64,000 bases of DNA, taken from NCBI RefSeq assembly GCF_017744695.1, contig NZ_JAGIAS010000002.1, forward strand, positions 1,029,720 to 1,093,719, in the 5' to 3' direction. The notes under the pieces were generated by a model. That model did not search any database and was not told the origin of the DNA. It saw only the letters and a list, made by a program, of their open reading frames with translations. The translations under genes were made by a program, and so were the position numbers. Below are positions 1 to 9,224 of the stretch, in pieces; position 1 is the stretch's first letter, and every line of letters starts with the position of its first letter. The stretch is from Dyadobacter sp. GTDB lineage: Bacteria > Bacteroidota > Bacteroidia > Cytophagales > Spirosomataceae.

Positions 1-1089
1 GTATTCATCGCCACCACGCTCGTAGGGTACAGCCAGTACAAGGGCTTCCTGAATTTCGACCTTGGCTTCACGACCGAAAACATCCTGAATATCAAACTTA
101 ATGGTGCCGACGCAGCGATATTGAAAAAAGAACTCTCTGAAATCCCCGGAGTGACACGGATATCTCACTCCAGCATGGTTCCCAGCGTGGGATCCATGTA
201 TGGTTTTGATGTAAAATATCGTCCGAGCAACACGTCGCCCGGAGATTCCGCATTGATTTGGGTCAATACGGTAGACGAAAACTATCTTCCTATTCACCAA
301 CACAAACTGATGAGCGGCAGCAACTTCAAGCTGCGTCCGGAAAAAGGAAAAGAAAGCGAGTTGATCGTCAACCAGCAGGTTCTGAAACGGTTTAATATAG
401 GCGGGCGCGATCCGCAGAAGGCATTAGGGCATGTTTTGTCGGTCGACGGGCAAGACCTGACGATAGTCGGTGTGATGAAAGACTTTCATTACGGAACCGT
501 CGAAAACAAAATCGAACCCGTGATGTTCCGCTATTCCCAAAGCGAACCATGGGGCTACCTGAACCTCAAAATCGCTCCCACCGACCTCGAAAGCACGATG
601 GGAAAAATTGAAGCGGCCTGGAAACGGTTCGACAAGGTACACCCGCTGAAAGCGAATTTTTATGACGACCAGATTGAAGACGCATACAGCCAGTTTTCGA
701 TGATGGTAAAAGTCATCGGCTTTCTGGCGTTCCTGGCTATCTGCATCGCGACACTTGGCCTTTTCGGCATGGTCGTATTCACGACTGAAACCAAGTTGAA
801 GGAAATCAGCATACGTAAAGTACTGGGTGCCAGTGAGCCGGGACTGATGTACCTGCTTTGCCGGGGCTTCATCACGCTGCTGGCCGTCGCTGCGCTGATA
901 GCCCTGCCTGCCACCTACCTGCTATTCGACAAAGTGCTGCTTACCCGCTTTGCTTATCGCCAGCCCATCGGCATTCCCGAAATGCTCGGCGGTGCGTTGA
1001 TCGTCATGTTACTTGCGCTTGTCATGATCGGCTCTCAAACCGCCCGGGCCGCGCGAAGCAATCCGGCAAAAATCCTGAAAAGCGAGTAG
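1..1089 (+). CDS. ABC transporter permease, MacB/FtsX type (5' truncated by window)
   Basis: The frame is open from base 1, so the start lies outside the window; 362 residues are visible. A MacB-type extracytoplasmic domain fills the first two thirds. Three hydrophobic segments follow, at roughly visible residues 240-262, 285-309 and 328-345. The motif EISIRKVLGAS just after the first of these, and the ending NPAKILKSE, are hallmarks of the FtsX permease domain in Bacteroidota MacB-like proteins. Such inner-membrane permeases work with a separate ATPase and transmit force to the periplasm or export substrates. The substrate cannot be told from sequence. A perfect-stem terminator follows immediately. 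Confidence 0.9.
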   Translation, partial: VFIATTLVGYSQYKGFLNFDLGFTTENILNIKLNGADAAILKKELSEIPGVTRISHSSMVPSVGSMYGFDVKYRPSNTSPGDSALIWVNTVDENYLPIHQHKLMSGSNFKLRPEKGKESELIVNQQVLKRFNIGGRDPQKALGHVLSVDGQDLTIVGVMKDFHYGTVENKIEPVMFRYSQSEPWGYLNLKIAPTDLESTMGKIEAAWKRFDKVHPLKANFYDDQIEDAYSQFSMMVKVIGFLAFLAICIATLGLFGMVVFTTETKLKEISIRKVLGASEPGLMYLLCRGFITLLAVAALIALPATYLLFDKVLLTRFAYRQPIGIPEMLGGALIVMLLALVMIGSQTARAARSNPAKILKSE

Positions 1090-1090
1090 T

Positions 1091-1122
1091 AAAGGGCTGC
1101 CGGCTGTCAGGCAGCCCTTTTA
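1091..1122. terminator. Bidirectional terminator between convergent genes
   Basis: Perfect 11-bp inverted repeat AAAGGGCTGCC (1091-1101) / GGCAGCCCTTT (1110-1120) with an 8-nt loop and a T-run. It lies between the ABC permease and the convergent fibre-like gene and could serve both strands. Confidence 0.85.
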
Positions 1123-1123
1123 C

Positions 1124-2404
1124 CTATTTGACATTGACAAATACATTGATTTTCCCGACCCCATCCCCGGCGTAGTTCTGCAATGCCTTACCGATCACCT
1201 GTCCCGGTTTCACCTGCCCGGGATCGGCTTTCATGGCCACACCCGGGCGCGAGGACGTCACCAGCAAATCGCCCCGGCGAATAGCCCCGCCGTCGGTACA
1301 CACCTTTGTGGGGATCACACCCACCACACCCATAGGTACCCTGCCGATCGCTTCCACGCCCACCGGCTGGTCTGTGAGCAGCACGCCGGGCTTGGTGGCG
1401 TACACGCCCAGCACCAATGCGGAATAAGCACCGGCACTTTTCTCGACCGTCCGGTCTTTTTCCGTGGCGATTGCCAGCACATCGCCCGGTTCGTAGTCGG
1501 CAATGTTGTCCGTTACCTCAAAAGCTTCTGCGAGGTCGGCACCGGAGTTTTGCGTGCCCCCATTGAAATACCCCACACCTGCCCTGTCGATGCGGGCGAC
1601 GTTCGCCCCGGCAGTCTGAAAAACGGCTATATTGCCGGCCGTCCCCCTGTGATTAGCCAGGAAGGCATTCCCCTTGCCCCGCGTATTGATTTCGACAACG
1701 TTGTTAGTGTTGTTCTGGGCCGTGCTCTCGAAGAAAGCCACCTTTCCCGACGCTGCACCTAATACGGTTGCCGTAATAGCATTTCCTGCATTCGCGTGAT
1801 AAGCATGAATTGCATGGCCCTCTTTGCCCGCCTGAGCCAGAATGGCATCACCGTCACCATCCGTTTTCGCAATAACCGCGTCCCCGTTCCCGTCCGGATT
1901 ATTGGCGTAAAAAGTCCCTGCCGTTCCGGCTCCGCCCGAAGCAATCCCCAGAATACCTGCTGTTCCGAAATTGGCAAATTGAGAATTCACTTCCCCTCGC
2001 ACGGCCGCACTGGTACTCAGAATCTGGTCCACCTTAAAACTTGCGGCATATCCGTTAGCCTGGTTGGTGATCGTCATCAAACCGGGAACACTGCTCTGCG
2101 TGGCGGCATAAGGCAATGTGAACGGCTCATTGTCCAGCTTGCCCCAGCCGTTTCCGCCCGTGTAAAACCAAAAGTGTTTGCTGTCTGTATCGTACACCAA
2201 CAAACCTTCGGCCGGATTCACCACGGCTGTCCGCTGGGCTGAGGTCATGCGGGGCACGAGCAGGCCTTTGGCGGTAGAAACGATGTCTAGCTGCGCGCTG
2301 GCATCGGGCGTCTGCGTGCCAATGCCCACCTGTGCATACGTGGTGCTGAGAATGCCTGATCCGAGGGTTATTATCAGCGCGGTTCGTAAAAATGTTTTTT
2401 GCAT
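1124..2404 (-). CDS. Secreted fibre-like surface protein
   Basis: A 426-residue protein with a clear Sec signal peptide ending at TTYAQ. The start QVGIGTQTPDASAQLDI and the following LVPRMTSAQRTAV are typical of a large group of Bacteroidota secreted proteins that resemble phage tail or head fibres. The middle (about 100-300) is low in charge and rich in Ala, Gly and Asn with imperfect repeats such as GNAI and GDAI, consistent with a trimeric beta-helical shaft. The C-terminal 130 residues look globular and resemble the fibre tips of this group. No enzyme motif is seen. A surface or matrix role is inferred. It has its own promoter region and is not in an operon. Confidence 0.7.
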   Translation of the reverse strand: MQKTFLRTALIITLGSGILSTTYAQVGIGTQTPDASAQLDIVSTAKGLLVPRMTSAQRTAVVNPAEGLLVYDTDSKHFWFYTGGNGWGKLDNEPFTLPYAATQSSVPGLMTITNQANGYAASFKVDQILSTSAAVRGEVNSQFANFGTAGILGIASGGAGTAGTFYANNPDGNGDAVIAKTDGDGDAILAQAGKEGHAIHAYHANAGNAITATVLGAASGKVAFFESTAQNNTNNVVEINTRGKGNAFLANHRGTAGNIAVFQTAGANVARIDRAGVGYFNGGTQNSGADLAEAFEVTDNIADYEPGDVLAIATEKDRTVEKSAGAYSALVLGVYATKPGVLLTDQPVGVEAIGRVPMGVVGVIPTKVCTDGGAIRRGDLLVTSSRPGVAMKADPGQVKPGQVIGKALQNYAGDGVGKINVFVNVK

Positions 2405-2608
2405 ATGACGGTTGATTAGAGAAGTCTGCGACCCGCTAATCTAGGCCATTGTAACCACCAGTTGAGTAATAATTAATACTATTTCATTGTCGAAAATTCG
2501 CCACAGACAATAAGCATGATGCTATCTTTCAAGAATCAAAAAAGATTTCTCCATTTTACTTTGAATTGCAAAGTACTTTTTAAATATTTGAAAAATTTTA
2601 AAACCGAT

Positions 2609-3322
2609 ATGCGTCTTCTAAACCGCCTGGCTGCATTTTACCTGGAAGCGAAAGGGAACAAATGGTTTCGCTACTTCGCCGTTTTCTGCCGCATTGGCGT
2701 GGCGATGGCCTTTATTCCCTCGGGCATGGTGAAGGTCATGGGAGAAAGGTTCACGGCACTGCCCTCCAACCATCCGCTGGGGCATTATTTCGATGCGCTG
2801 CATTTGACCGGCTTTTATTATACGTTCATCGGCGCCGGGCAACTGATCACCGCTGCCCTATTGCTCATTCCGCGTACGGCTGTGCTGGGCGCGCTCATGG
2901 CTTTCCCTATCATGTTCAATATATTCGTGCTGGTCCATGCCACCCGTTTCGAAGGTACACGCATTGTCACGCTAATCTTACTCGCGAATAGCTACCTGCT
3001 TTGCTGGTACTTCGACAGGATCCGGTACATTATGCCATTTAAAACGACCAACCTGGGCATACCGACCTACAAGTCGGGCAGCAACAAATTCCCTTTCGCA
3101 TTCTTCGGTCTCGTGATCGCGGTCATTGCGGCGGTTATCATCGGCAACCTTTACATGTACGACATCCGCCCCGGTAATTCCGCCGAGGAATGCACGAATG
3201 GCTGCCCGGGCAACAGTAGCCCGGAAGCCTGCCAACAGTTTTGCGACTGCATCTACAACCAGGGCAAGCCGCTGGATACATGTTTGAAGGAATATGAAGG
3301 CGCCTCCGCGCGAGGAAAATAG
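2609..3322 (+). CDS. DoxX-like integral membrane protein with Cys-rich tail
   Basis: An upstream ATG at 2516 is possible, but the ATG at 2609 (MRLLNRLAAF) starts the conserved part and leaves out an atypical Lys/Phe-rich leader. The 237-residue product has about four membrane segments (near 20-40, 67-90, 95-115 and 160-180) in the DoxX/DoxD-like arrangement, with the family-typical FIPSGMVKVMGERF after the first helix. DoxX-family proteins are often linked to quinone or thiol redox chemistry, but the function here is unknown. The last 40 residues are unusual for the family: a soluble tail with six cysteines (CTNGC, EACQQFCDC, DTC). A terminator hairpin follows. Confidence 0.7.
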   Translation: MRLLNRLAAFYLEAKGNKWFRYFAVFCRIGVAMAFIPSGMVKVMGERFTALPSNHPLGHYFDALHLTGFYYTFIGAGQLITAALLLIPRTAVLGALMAFPIMFNIFVLVHATRFEGTRIVTLILLANSYLLCWYFDRIRYIMPFKTTNLGIPTYKSGSNKFPFAFFGLVIAVIAAVIIGNLYMYDIRPGNSAEECTNGCPGNSSPEACQQFCDCIYNQGKPLDTCLKEYEGASARGK

Positions 3323-3360
3323 AAATCCGCCGGCAAATCAGCTTTGCTGGCGGATTTATT
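3323..3360. terminator. Terminator-like hairpin
   Basis: AAATCCGCC (3323-3331) pairs with GGCGGATTT (3349-3357); a second stem GCAAA/TTTGC lies inside. Placed between the DoxX-like gene and the convergent phosphatase gene, so probably bidirectional. Confidence 0.75.
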
Positions 3361-3370
3361 TGGTATCGCA

Positions 3371-4189
3371 TTAAATGGTGTATTTAGCTCGCAGCACCCC
3401 CAGTTCCTTCTCCCCAATCCCCAGTTCTTTCTGCATAAATGCTTCCACGCTGCCGTATTCGGATTTCAGGGCCTCGAAGAAAATGTCCAGCAGTTCGGGC
3501 CGGAGTTCCATTTTCTTATTGAGCTGCTCCACACTCATGCCCGTCTGTTCGGCCAGGGGTTTCATCATTCGTCCCATCATGGGCCGCAGATAAATATTGG
3601 ATGCGGTGAAATCCTCATTGATTGTCTGCCTTGGAACGCCGAGCGTGTACAGAAACAATGCGGTTGCCATCCCGGTGCGGTCGCGGCCACCGGTGCAGTG
3701 GTAAAGCATCGCGGTGGTGTCATTCATGACCAGCAATTTCTGAAAAAGAGGCCGGTACCGTTCTCCGAAGTATTTAATCCCTCCTTTTCCATAAAACTCT
3801 TCCAGAAAGCCGTCCCCTTTGAACATCTGGCTCATACGCTCTTTCGACATCATACCGTCGTCGCTTCCGGCCGGGCTCAGCAAATAGTCGGTTTGAGGCA
3901 GCAGACGATCCGGCGCCTGGGCGGATTCCTGCTTGCCGCGAAAATCGATAACGGTATAAATCTGTTTTGCCCGTAGCGTATCGAGGTCCGACGGTGTCAG
4001 TCCCTGGATGGATGCGCTGCGGAATACCCTGTTCCATTTTACCTGCCGACCGTCGGTGGTTTTATAACCGCCCACATCGCGGAAGTTAACAGCCCCGCGT
4101 ACGTGTACGAGCCGGCGTGTGCTGTCGGCGAGCTGGCCGAATGAAATCAGGGGAATGAGAAATGCTAAACAGAAAATCAGTTTTTTCAT
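3371..4189 (-). CDS. Secreted tyrosine-protein phosphatase (MptpB-like, Y_phosphatase3)
   Basis: A 272-residue protein with signal peptide MKKLIFCLAFLIPLISFGQ. The P-loop HCTGGRDRTG (His164, catalytic Cys165, Arg171) fits the HCxxGxDR signature of the atypical PTP family that includes Mycobacterium MptpB. The upstream family blocks NFRDVGGY (35-42) and IDFRG (81-85) are present, as is a candidate general acid in the 105-120 loop. The product should act in the periplasm or outside the cell on phosphotyrosine, phosphoinositide or small phosphoesters; the substrate is unknown. It begins 27 bp after the TonB receptor stop on the same strand, so the two probably form an operon and the receptor may import the dephosphorylated product or the phosphoester. 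Confidence 0.85.
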   Translation of the reverse strand: MKKLIFCLAFLIPLISFGQLADSTRRLVHVRGAVNFRDVGGYKTTDGRQVKWNRVFRSASIQGLTPSDLDTLRAKQIYTVIDFRGKQESAQAPDRLLPQTDYLLSPAGSDDGMMSKERMSQMFKGDGFLEEFYGKGGIKYFGERYRPLFQKLLVMNDTTAMLYHCTGGRDRTGMATALFLYTLGVPRQTINEDFTASNIYLRPMMGRMMKPLAEQTGMSVEQLNKKMELRPELLDIFFEALKSEYGSVEAFMQKELGIGEKELGVLRAKYTI

Positions 4190-4216
4190 GAGTCAGTATT
4201 AATGAAATGGATTTAA

Positions 4217-7111
4217 TTACTTGATGATGTCCCAACGCAGCCCGGCTTGTCCTTTGCGGCCGTACCATTCCGTGGAGGTAGTCCGGCGGCGGTCGCCTAT
4301 ATACATTTTGACAGGCGAATCGCTCAGGTTGTTAAGCTCCACGAATGCCCGCAGGCGCTTGTTGATCGTATAGGTGGCCGAAGCGTCGATGGTGAAATTG
4401 GCGTCGGTCCAGATGTAATAGTCAGGCCCGAGCTGCTGGTTGATGGTTTCGACAGACGCCCCGCGGTAGTTCCCGGCGAGCCGTATCATCACATTGTTCT
4501 TTTCGTAGAACAGGATGGCATTAAACAGGTTTTTCGACTGGTTCGGTAACTGGGTACGGTCCGTGCTGACATTCCCTTCCACCCCCCGCGGCACCTTTAC
4601 GCGGCTGTCGATGAATGTGTAGTTGACCTCCACCCCGAATCCCGACCAGAAACCGGGCAGGAAATCCAGCCTTCTGTTAATGCCCGCCTCGAAACCCAGT
4701 AGTGACGCATTTTGAAGGTTTTTGGCCTGCGTCACCAGGTAATCGTTCCCGTCGATCTTCTGCATTCCCATATTGGAGAACACCACGTCCTCGATCCGCT
4801 TATGGAAAACCCCGCCGGAAAGAAGGCCGATATTCCGGAAGTAATGCTCGCCCATCAAATCGAAATTATTTGAAAATGTAGGTCTCAAATCGGGATTACC
4901 CTGGCTGATGGTCATCGGCGTTTTGGTATTGTCGATGGAAGTGCCCGGCGTCATATCGCCGAAGTTCGGGCGGATGAAAGTCCTGGTATAAGCCGCACGC
5001 ACATTGGTTTGGGCATTCACCGCATATTTGAAGTGCAGCATCGGCAGCAGCGCATTATAACGGTTCACCACGTTGGTAGGCGTGATCACGGTCGTGGCCG
5101 GCGTGCCGGCAATAGTAGCTGCCGAGCCCTCGAGGTCCATGTAGGTGTACTCGTTGCGCACGCCACCCACGACGCGAAGCCGGTCGCTGAGCTGGTATTC
5201 GGCCATCACATAAGCCGCAGCCACTTGCTCGGAGCCTTCGTAGAGTGCCGTCGGGTTGGTTTTCGGCGTCACTTCGACGAACCCGTTTTTCGAAAGCGAT
5301 TCCGTACGGTACAGGTTAAACAACTGGTCCTTCGTCAGCGGGTCCATCAGATATTGGTTATGGCTGCCGGGCATTTGGCCAAAGAATTCAGTTCCGCGTG
5401 CCGGTTTAGCCGTTTGCAAACCGGCCAGGGACAGCATCGCCGGGGCGTTGGGCACACCAAGCGCCGCTCCTGGCATGAACACAATGCTCGAACCATAGGT
5501 GCTTTCCCGGTATTTGTGCCGGTACTTCGCGCCGAATTTGAGTTTGATCGTTTTCGAAACTTCCGTTTGCACATTCAGCTGGGCATTCCGGTCGTGCTCG
5601 CTGTTATCGAGCTGCGCGATGACCAGTTGCTGGAGCAGCAATTTTTGCGGGTCCATCGTTTCAGAGGCATTGGCTAACCCGGCATCGAAATGCATCGGGT
5701 CGCCTCCTGAGCCGTCGGGTGAATCGAAGCCCCAGTAGCGTTTGCCATCCGACGAAAGGTTCTTGAACCCGCCCGTGATTTTCTGCCGGAAAGTCGCGAT
5801 CGGTAAGCCTTTGGTCCCGTAGGTAGGCGGGGTTTCTAGGAAGTATTTTGAAGTATAATCACTTACCGACCAATCCAGTTTAAGCCTGGCCGAAAGCTGG
5901 TGGTCCCCGCCGATTTCGCCGCCCCGAATAGCGGTCTGGTAATGCGAATAGCGGTAATTGTACTGATAACGGCTGTTAGAATAGTCAATGTAGGATTCCG
6001 ATACCGGACGGATATCATTGAATTTATTCAACATCCCCCTGAAAAACAGCTTATTGGCACCATTCAGTTTATATTCCATGCCTAAGCTCAAACCCATGGT
6101 CTGGCGTTTCCCCATATACCGTTTGAACATCACCGAATTGATGGATTTCTTCTGTACAGGATCGGCCAGGCTCGTATTATAGCTTACATCAAAGGCATCG
6201 GCGCCCCATTGGCGGTCCCAGATCGCGCCGGCCACCACCACGCCCAGCTTGTCCTTAAAAAACCGGTCGCCATAGATCAGCGACGCATTGTAAGTGCCGT
6301 TTTTTGAAAACGAATTGTAGCCTCCCGCCAGGCTTGCATTGAGCTGCCGGTAAGCCGGGGCCGTTCTCGTGATGAAATTAATAGCGCCCCCGATGGCGTC
6401 TCCCTCCATATCGGGCGTGACAGCTTTTGCCACCTGCACGTACTGGATCATTTCCGAAGGGACGGCGTCCAGTACCGACGACCGGTTCCCGAGTACATTC
6501 GAACTTGGCAGCCGGCTCCCGTTGAAAAGTGTGGATGTCCACGCGAAAGGCGTGCCGCGAACCGTGGCCTGATCGGCCTCGCCGTGGTACCTGGCCACCG
6601 CGACGCCCTGCATGCGCTGTACCGCCTCGGCAATATTGCGGTCGGGCAGTTTCCCGATGGCGTCCGAGGCCATCACATCGATGATTGCATTCGCGTTCCT
6701 TTTTATGCTCATCGCCTTGATCTGAGATGGCGCCATGCTGCCTGTCACGAGCACTTCGCCGAGTGTATTCTGCTCGTCGGGCCGCAGTTCGATATTACCA
6801 AGGTCAGTAATGCCTTTGCCAATGGTAATGTCGATTTCCTTTCTGCCGTAGCCCACATAAGAAATGACCAGCCGCGAGCTTCCCTCCCGGGCCGCATTCA
6901 GGGTAAACGAGCCATCGATTTCCGTGGAGGCAAACAGTTGGTGGGACGGCATCCCGACCGTCGCGCCGGGAAGGCTGCCTTCCTTGCTGATCACCACGCC
7001 TTTGATCGTCTGCGCATGCAGGCCGAATGAGAGCATTACCAGCACCGCCGATAGCCGCAGGTATTTGAAGTGTTTTCCGGTGAGGGGGCCGTTTTTTGTA
7101 AAAGTGTACAT
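4217..7111 (-). CDS. TonB-dependent outer-membrane receptor with carboxypeptidase-like N-terminal domain
   Basis: A 964-residue protein. A signal peptide (about 1-33) is followed by a CarboxypepD_reg-like beta-sandwich (about 35-110, with VISYVGYGRKEIDI). The plug domain (about 125-245) contains LPDRNIAEAVQRMQGVAV and IGGAINFITR. The beta-barrel runs to the C-terminus and ends in WDIIK. The layout matches TonB receptors of the 'carboxypeptidase-like regulatory domain' group rather than SusC, and no SusD gene is adjacent. It imports an unknown ligand across the outer membrane using TonB-ExbBD energy. The secreted phosphatase gene follows within 30 bp. A divergent AraC-type regulator is a plausible local controller. 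Confidence 0.9.
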   Translation of the reverse strand: MYTFTKNGPLTGKHFKYLRLSAVLVMLSFGLHAQTIKGVVISKEGSLPGATVGMPSHQLFASTEIDGSFTLNAAREGSSRLVISYVGYGRKEIDITIGKGITDLGNIELRPDEQNTLGEVLVTGSMAPSQIKAMSIKRNANAIIDVMASDAIGKLPDRNIAEAVQRMQGVAVARYHGEADQATVRGTPFAWTSTLFNGSRLPSSNVLGNRSSVLDAVPSEMIQYVQVAKAVTPDMEGDAIGGAINFITRTAPAYRQLNASLAGGYNSFSKNGTYNASLIYGDRFFKDKLGVVVAGAIWDRQWGADAFDVSYNTSLADPVQKKSINSVMFKRYMGKRQTMGLSLGMEYKLNGANKLFFRGMLNKFNDIRPVSESYIDYSNSRYQYNYRYSHYQTAIRGGEIGGDHQLSARLKLDWSVSDYTSKYFLETPPTYGTKGLPIATFRQKITGGFKNLSSDGKRYWGFDSPDGSGGDPMHFDAGLANASETMDPQKLLLQQLVIAQLDNSEHDRNAQLNVQTEVSKTIKLKFGAKYRHKYRESTYGSSIVFMPGAALGVPNAPAMLSLAGLQTAKPARGTEFFGQMPGSHNQYLMDPLTKDQLFNLYRTESLSKNGFVEVTPKTNPTALYEGSEQVAAAYVMAEYQLSDRLRVVGGVRNEYTYMDLEGSAATIAGTPATTVITPTNVVNRYNALLPMLHFKYAVNAQTNVRAAYTRTFIRPNFGDMTPGTSIDNTKTPMTISQGNPDLRPTFSNNFDLMGEHYFRNIGLLSGGVFHKRIEDVVFSNMGMQKIDGNDYLVTQAKNLQNASLLGFEAGINRRLDFLPGFWSGFGVEVNYTFIDSRVKVPRGVEGNVSTDRTQLPNQSKNLFNAILFYEKNNVMIRLAGNYRGASVETINQQLGPDYYIWTDANFTIDASATYTINKRLRAFVELNNLSDSPVKMYIGDRRRTTSTEWYGRKGQAGLRWDIIK

Positions 7112-7132
7112 CGTTGTCCGAAATTGTTTCCG

Positions 7133-7164
7133 GCAAAGGTGCGGGAGCGCCTACCCGGCTTCAA
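7133..7164 (-). promoter_or_regulatory. Candidate promoter of the TonB receptor operon
   Basis: On the minus strand CACCTTTG (7140-7133) is one base from the Bacteroidota -7 box TAnnTTTG, with TTG 21 nt upstream (7164-7162). Position relative to the start at 7111 is suitable. Weak evidence because the first box base deviates. Confidence 0.35.
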
Positions 7165-7226
7165 CCCACGCCAACAACTGGTACGGAGCAACGTCCCACT
7201 CGTTGGGCTGATACCAGCATCACACT

Positions 7227-7245
7227 GGATAACAACCAGTTGTCC
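7227..7245. promoter_or_regulatory. Dyad in the TonB receptor / AraC divergent region
   Basis: GGATAAC (7227-7233), 5-nt spacer, GTTGTCC (7239-7245): seven pairs including one G-T. It is the clearest dyad in the 253-bp gene-free divergent region and a candidate regulator site. It could also be coincidental. Confidence 0.3.
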
Positions 7246-7308
7246 GACTATTAATAAATCATTAAGAAACAAAATGGAGCAGCCCGGAAACTGATGACAA
7301 GCGGTTCG

Positions 7309-7342
7309 TTAACACCCAGGTAACATTCGGCATGTACCTTTG
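7309..7342 (+). promoter_or_regulatory. Promoter of the AraC-type regulator
   Basis: TACCTTTG (7335-7342) is an exact TAnnTTTG -7 box of the Bacteroidota primary sigma factor, with TTAACA (7309-7314) 20 nt upstream. The gene starts at 7365, so the leader is short. Confidence 0.6.
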
Positions 7343-7364
7343 CAGGTGAGCAACTATCCCATAC

Positions 7365-8510
7365 ATGCATCACATTATCGCAATCGGCATCTTTCAGGCG
7401 GTGGTCGCCGCGGGTATGCTATGGAAAGGCAAAGTGCGGACGAGCGCCGACACGCTGCTGATCATGTTTATCGCATGTATCGCCTGCCATCTTTCGATCA
7501 AATTTGTGATTTACAACTTTGTGAGCGACGAGCAGGTAAGGCAGCAGATGAATACGTTTATCGGCTTCTGCTACGGGCCACTCGTGTACCTGTATGCGCG
7601 CAAAGTAAGTGACGACACCTTCGTGCCCGCCACGCGCTGGTATGTGTTCCTCCCCTTCATCACGGGCGCAATCGCCTATTTTACCATCGCTGGAGTTATC
7701 CTGTTTTCGGGTACATCGGGGTACAAGCTGCTCAAATGGTATAACCTGGGTAGTTACGCCTGCATATTGGCGTCCGACATCGGCTACGCGACGCTCGCCC
7801 TGCGGCTCCGGAACAGCTTTGAAGCAAGCAAAGTCGTGGAGAAACGTATTGTATCGATTATTGCATGGTGCTTTCTGGGAATGGTCCTGATTTCCGCGCC
7901 GGTCTATTTTGCCAACACATTCTTTCACGCCGACCTGATGATCCCCGTCCGGATCGTTACTTACACTGCATTGAGCGGAATCTGCGTCCTGATTGTGTAT
8001 TACAAATATGTGGCGGGTGCAGCGTCGGCTGTTACGGTTTTTTCCGAACAGATCACCACAGGTACGACCGCACCGCCGCAGTTGCTGCAAAACGAAACGA
8101 CGGAAGCGGCATTGTCCAAAAAAGCAGTGTTACCGGCGGAAAAACAGGAGGAAATCTGGGCCTCGCTGGAAGAGCAAATGCACCGGCACCACTTTTTCAC
8201 CGATTGCGACCTGAGCCTCGACAAGCTGGCCAGCCTGACGGGCATTAACAAATACCACCTCTCGGAGACCTTGAATGGTTTGGCCGGAAAATCTTTCTAC
8301 CAATACATCAACGAGTATCGCGTCGCCTACGCATTGAAACAGATCGAATCGCTGTCGTCGGCCCGGCCGGAAGAGGTCAACTTCCTCTCGCTCGCCTACA
8401 AATCCGGGTTCAAGGCCAAATCCTCCTTCAATCGTTATTTCAAGGAAATCACCGGTTTTACGCCCTCCGAACATCTTAAAATGCTCCGCCAGCCGAAAAT
8501 CGCAGTGTAA
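7365..8510 (+). CDS. Membrane-anchored AraC-family transcriptional regulator
   Basis: A 381-residue protein. The N-terminal ~220 residues form about six to seven hydrophobic helices, giving a membrane sensor like those of many Bacteroidota AraC proteins. After a linker (about 225-265) comes an AraC DNA-binding domain at about 275-375, with the first HTH at LSLDKLASLTGINKYHLSE and the second near LSLAYKSGFKAKSSFNRYFK, ending in the signature FTPSEHLKMLR. It presumably binds DNA from the inner membrane in response to an unknown signal. It is divergent from the TonB receptor/phosphatase operon, its most likely target. ATG 7365 lies 23 bp after an exact -7 box. Confidence 0.88.
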   Translation: MHHIIAIGIFQAVVAAGMLWKGKVRTSADTLLIMFIACIACHLSIKFVIYNFVSDEQVRQQMNTFIGFCYGPLVYLYARKVSDDTFVPATRWYVFLPFITGAIAYFTIAGVILFSGTSGYKLLKWYNLGSYACILASDIGYATLALRLRNSFEASKVVEKRIVSIIAWCFLGMVLISAPVYFANTFFHADLMIPVRIVTYTALSGICVLIVYYKYVAGAASAVTVFSEQITTGTTAPPQLLQNETTEAALSKKAVLPAEKQEEIWASLEEQMHRHHFFTDCDLSLDKLASLTGINKYHLSETLNGLAGKSFYQYINEYRVAYALKQIESLSSARPEEVNFLSLAYKSGFKAKSSFNRYFKEITGFTPSEHLKMLRQPKIAV

Positions 8511-8536
8511 GGCCTTGTAAAAAAGACTACGCAAAG

Positions 8537-8569
8537 TTTGTTTTTATATTAAATTAAATTATATATTTG
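8537..8569 (+). promoter_or_regulatory. Promoter of exbD
   Basis: TTTG (8537-8540), 21-nt spacer, TATATTTG (8562-8569): both elements of the Bacteroidota consensus, in an AT-rich stretch 47 bp before the exbD start. Confidence 0.65.
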
Positions 8570-8615
8570 ATCAACAAGGTTAACCACTCTTTTCAACCAC
8601 TAACCAACCTGACCA

Positions 8616-9182
8616 ATGGCAGCAATTGAAGTATCCGGCAATGCCCGCAGCGCGGGTGCCGGCCGAATGAGAAGCCGGATTTCGACCCGCGTCGATATGA
8701 CACCCATGGTAGATCTCGGCTTTTTGCTGATCACGTTCTTCATGCTCGCGACCACCATGAGCAAGCCTACATCGATGTCGGTCTTCTTTCCCGAAAAAAA
8801 CACCGTCGTCGACACCGAGCCCATCCGTGCATCCGGAGTTTTGACCCTTTTCCTGGGCAATCACGATGCAGTTTATTACCTCGACGGCATTGCCGCAACG
8901 GATGAGCGAGCTGCCTTGTCACTCAAAACCACTCGTCCCGGCTTCGACCTCAGGAATGTGATCTTCGCCGCGAAAAAACGTGTCGCCGCCTTGCCTCGCG
9001 AAGGAAACGATGAACGTTCGCTGATTGTGGTAATCAAACCAACCGCTGTTTCGCGCTATAAAAACATGGTCGATGCTATGGATGAGATGGCCATTACGAA
9101 AACGCAACGATATGCATTGGTCGATCAGCTTACCGAAGCCGAAACCAAACTGCTGGGCGACAGGATTGCAGAAAAGAAATAG
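8616..9182 (+). CDS. exbD: ExbD/TolR-family biopolymer transport protein
   Basis: A 188-residue protein with a basic N-terminus and one transmembrane helix (about 32-52). The helix is preceded by RVDMTPMVDLGF, which holds the proton-path Asp of ExbD. The rest is the periplasmic domain. ExbD works with ExbB and TonB to energise outer-membrane receptors. No exbB is adjacent, so this is a stand-alone copy of the kind often seen in Bacteroidota genomes with several exbD genes. The periplasmic part is longer than in E. coli ExbD (141 residues), with an insertion around 95-125. It has its own promoter. Confidence 0.88.
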   Translation: MAAIEVSGNARSAGAGRMRSRISTRVDMTPMVDLGFLLITFFMLATTMSKPTSMSVFFPEKNTVVDTEPIRASGVLTLFLGNHDAVYYLDGIAATDERAALSLKTTRPGFDLRNVIFAAKKRVAALPREGNDERSLIVVIKPTAVSRYKNMVDAMDEMAITKTQRYALVDQLTEAETKLLGDRIAEKK

Positions 9183-9224
9183 CACGTTTACAACCCTCTC
9201 TAACCGGAGCCGATCGCCCTCCTA

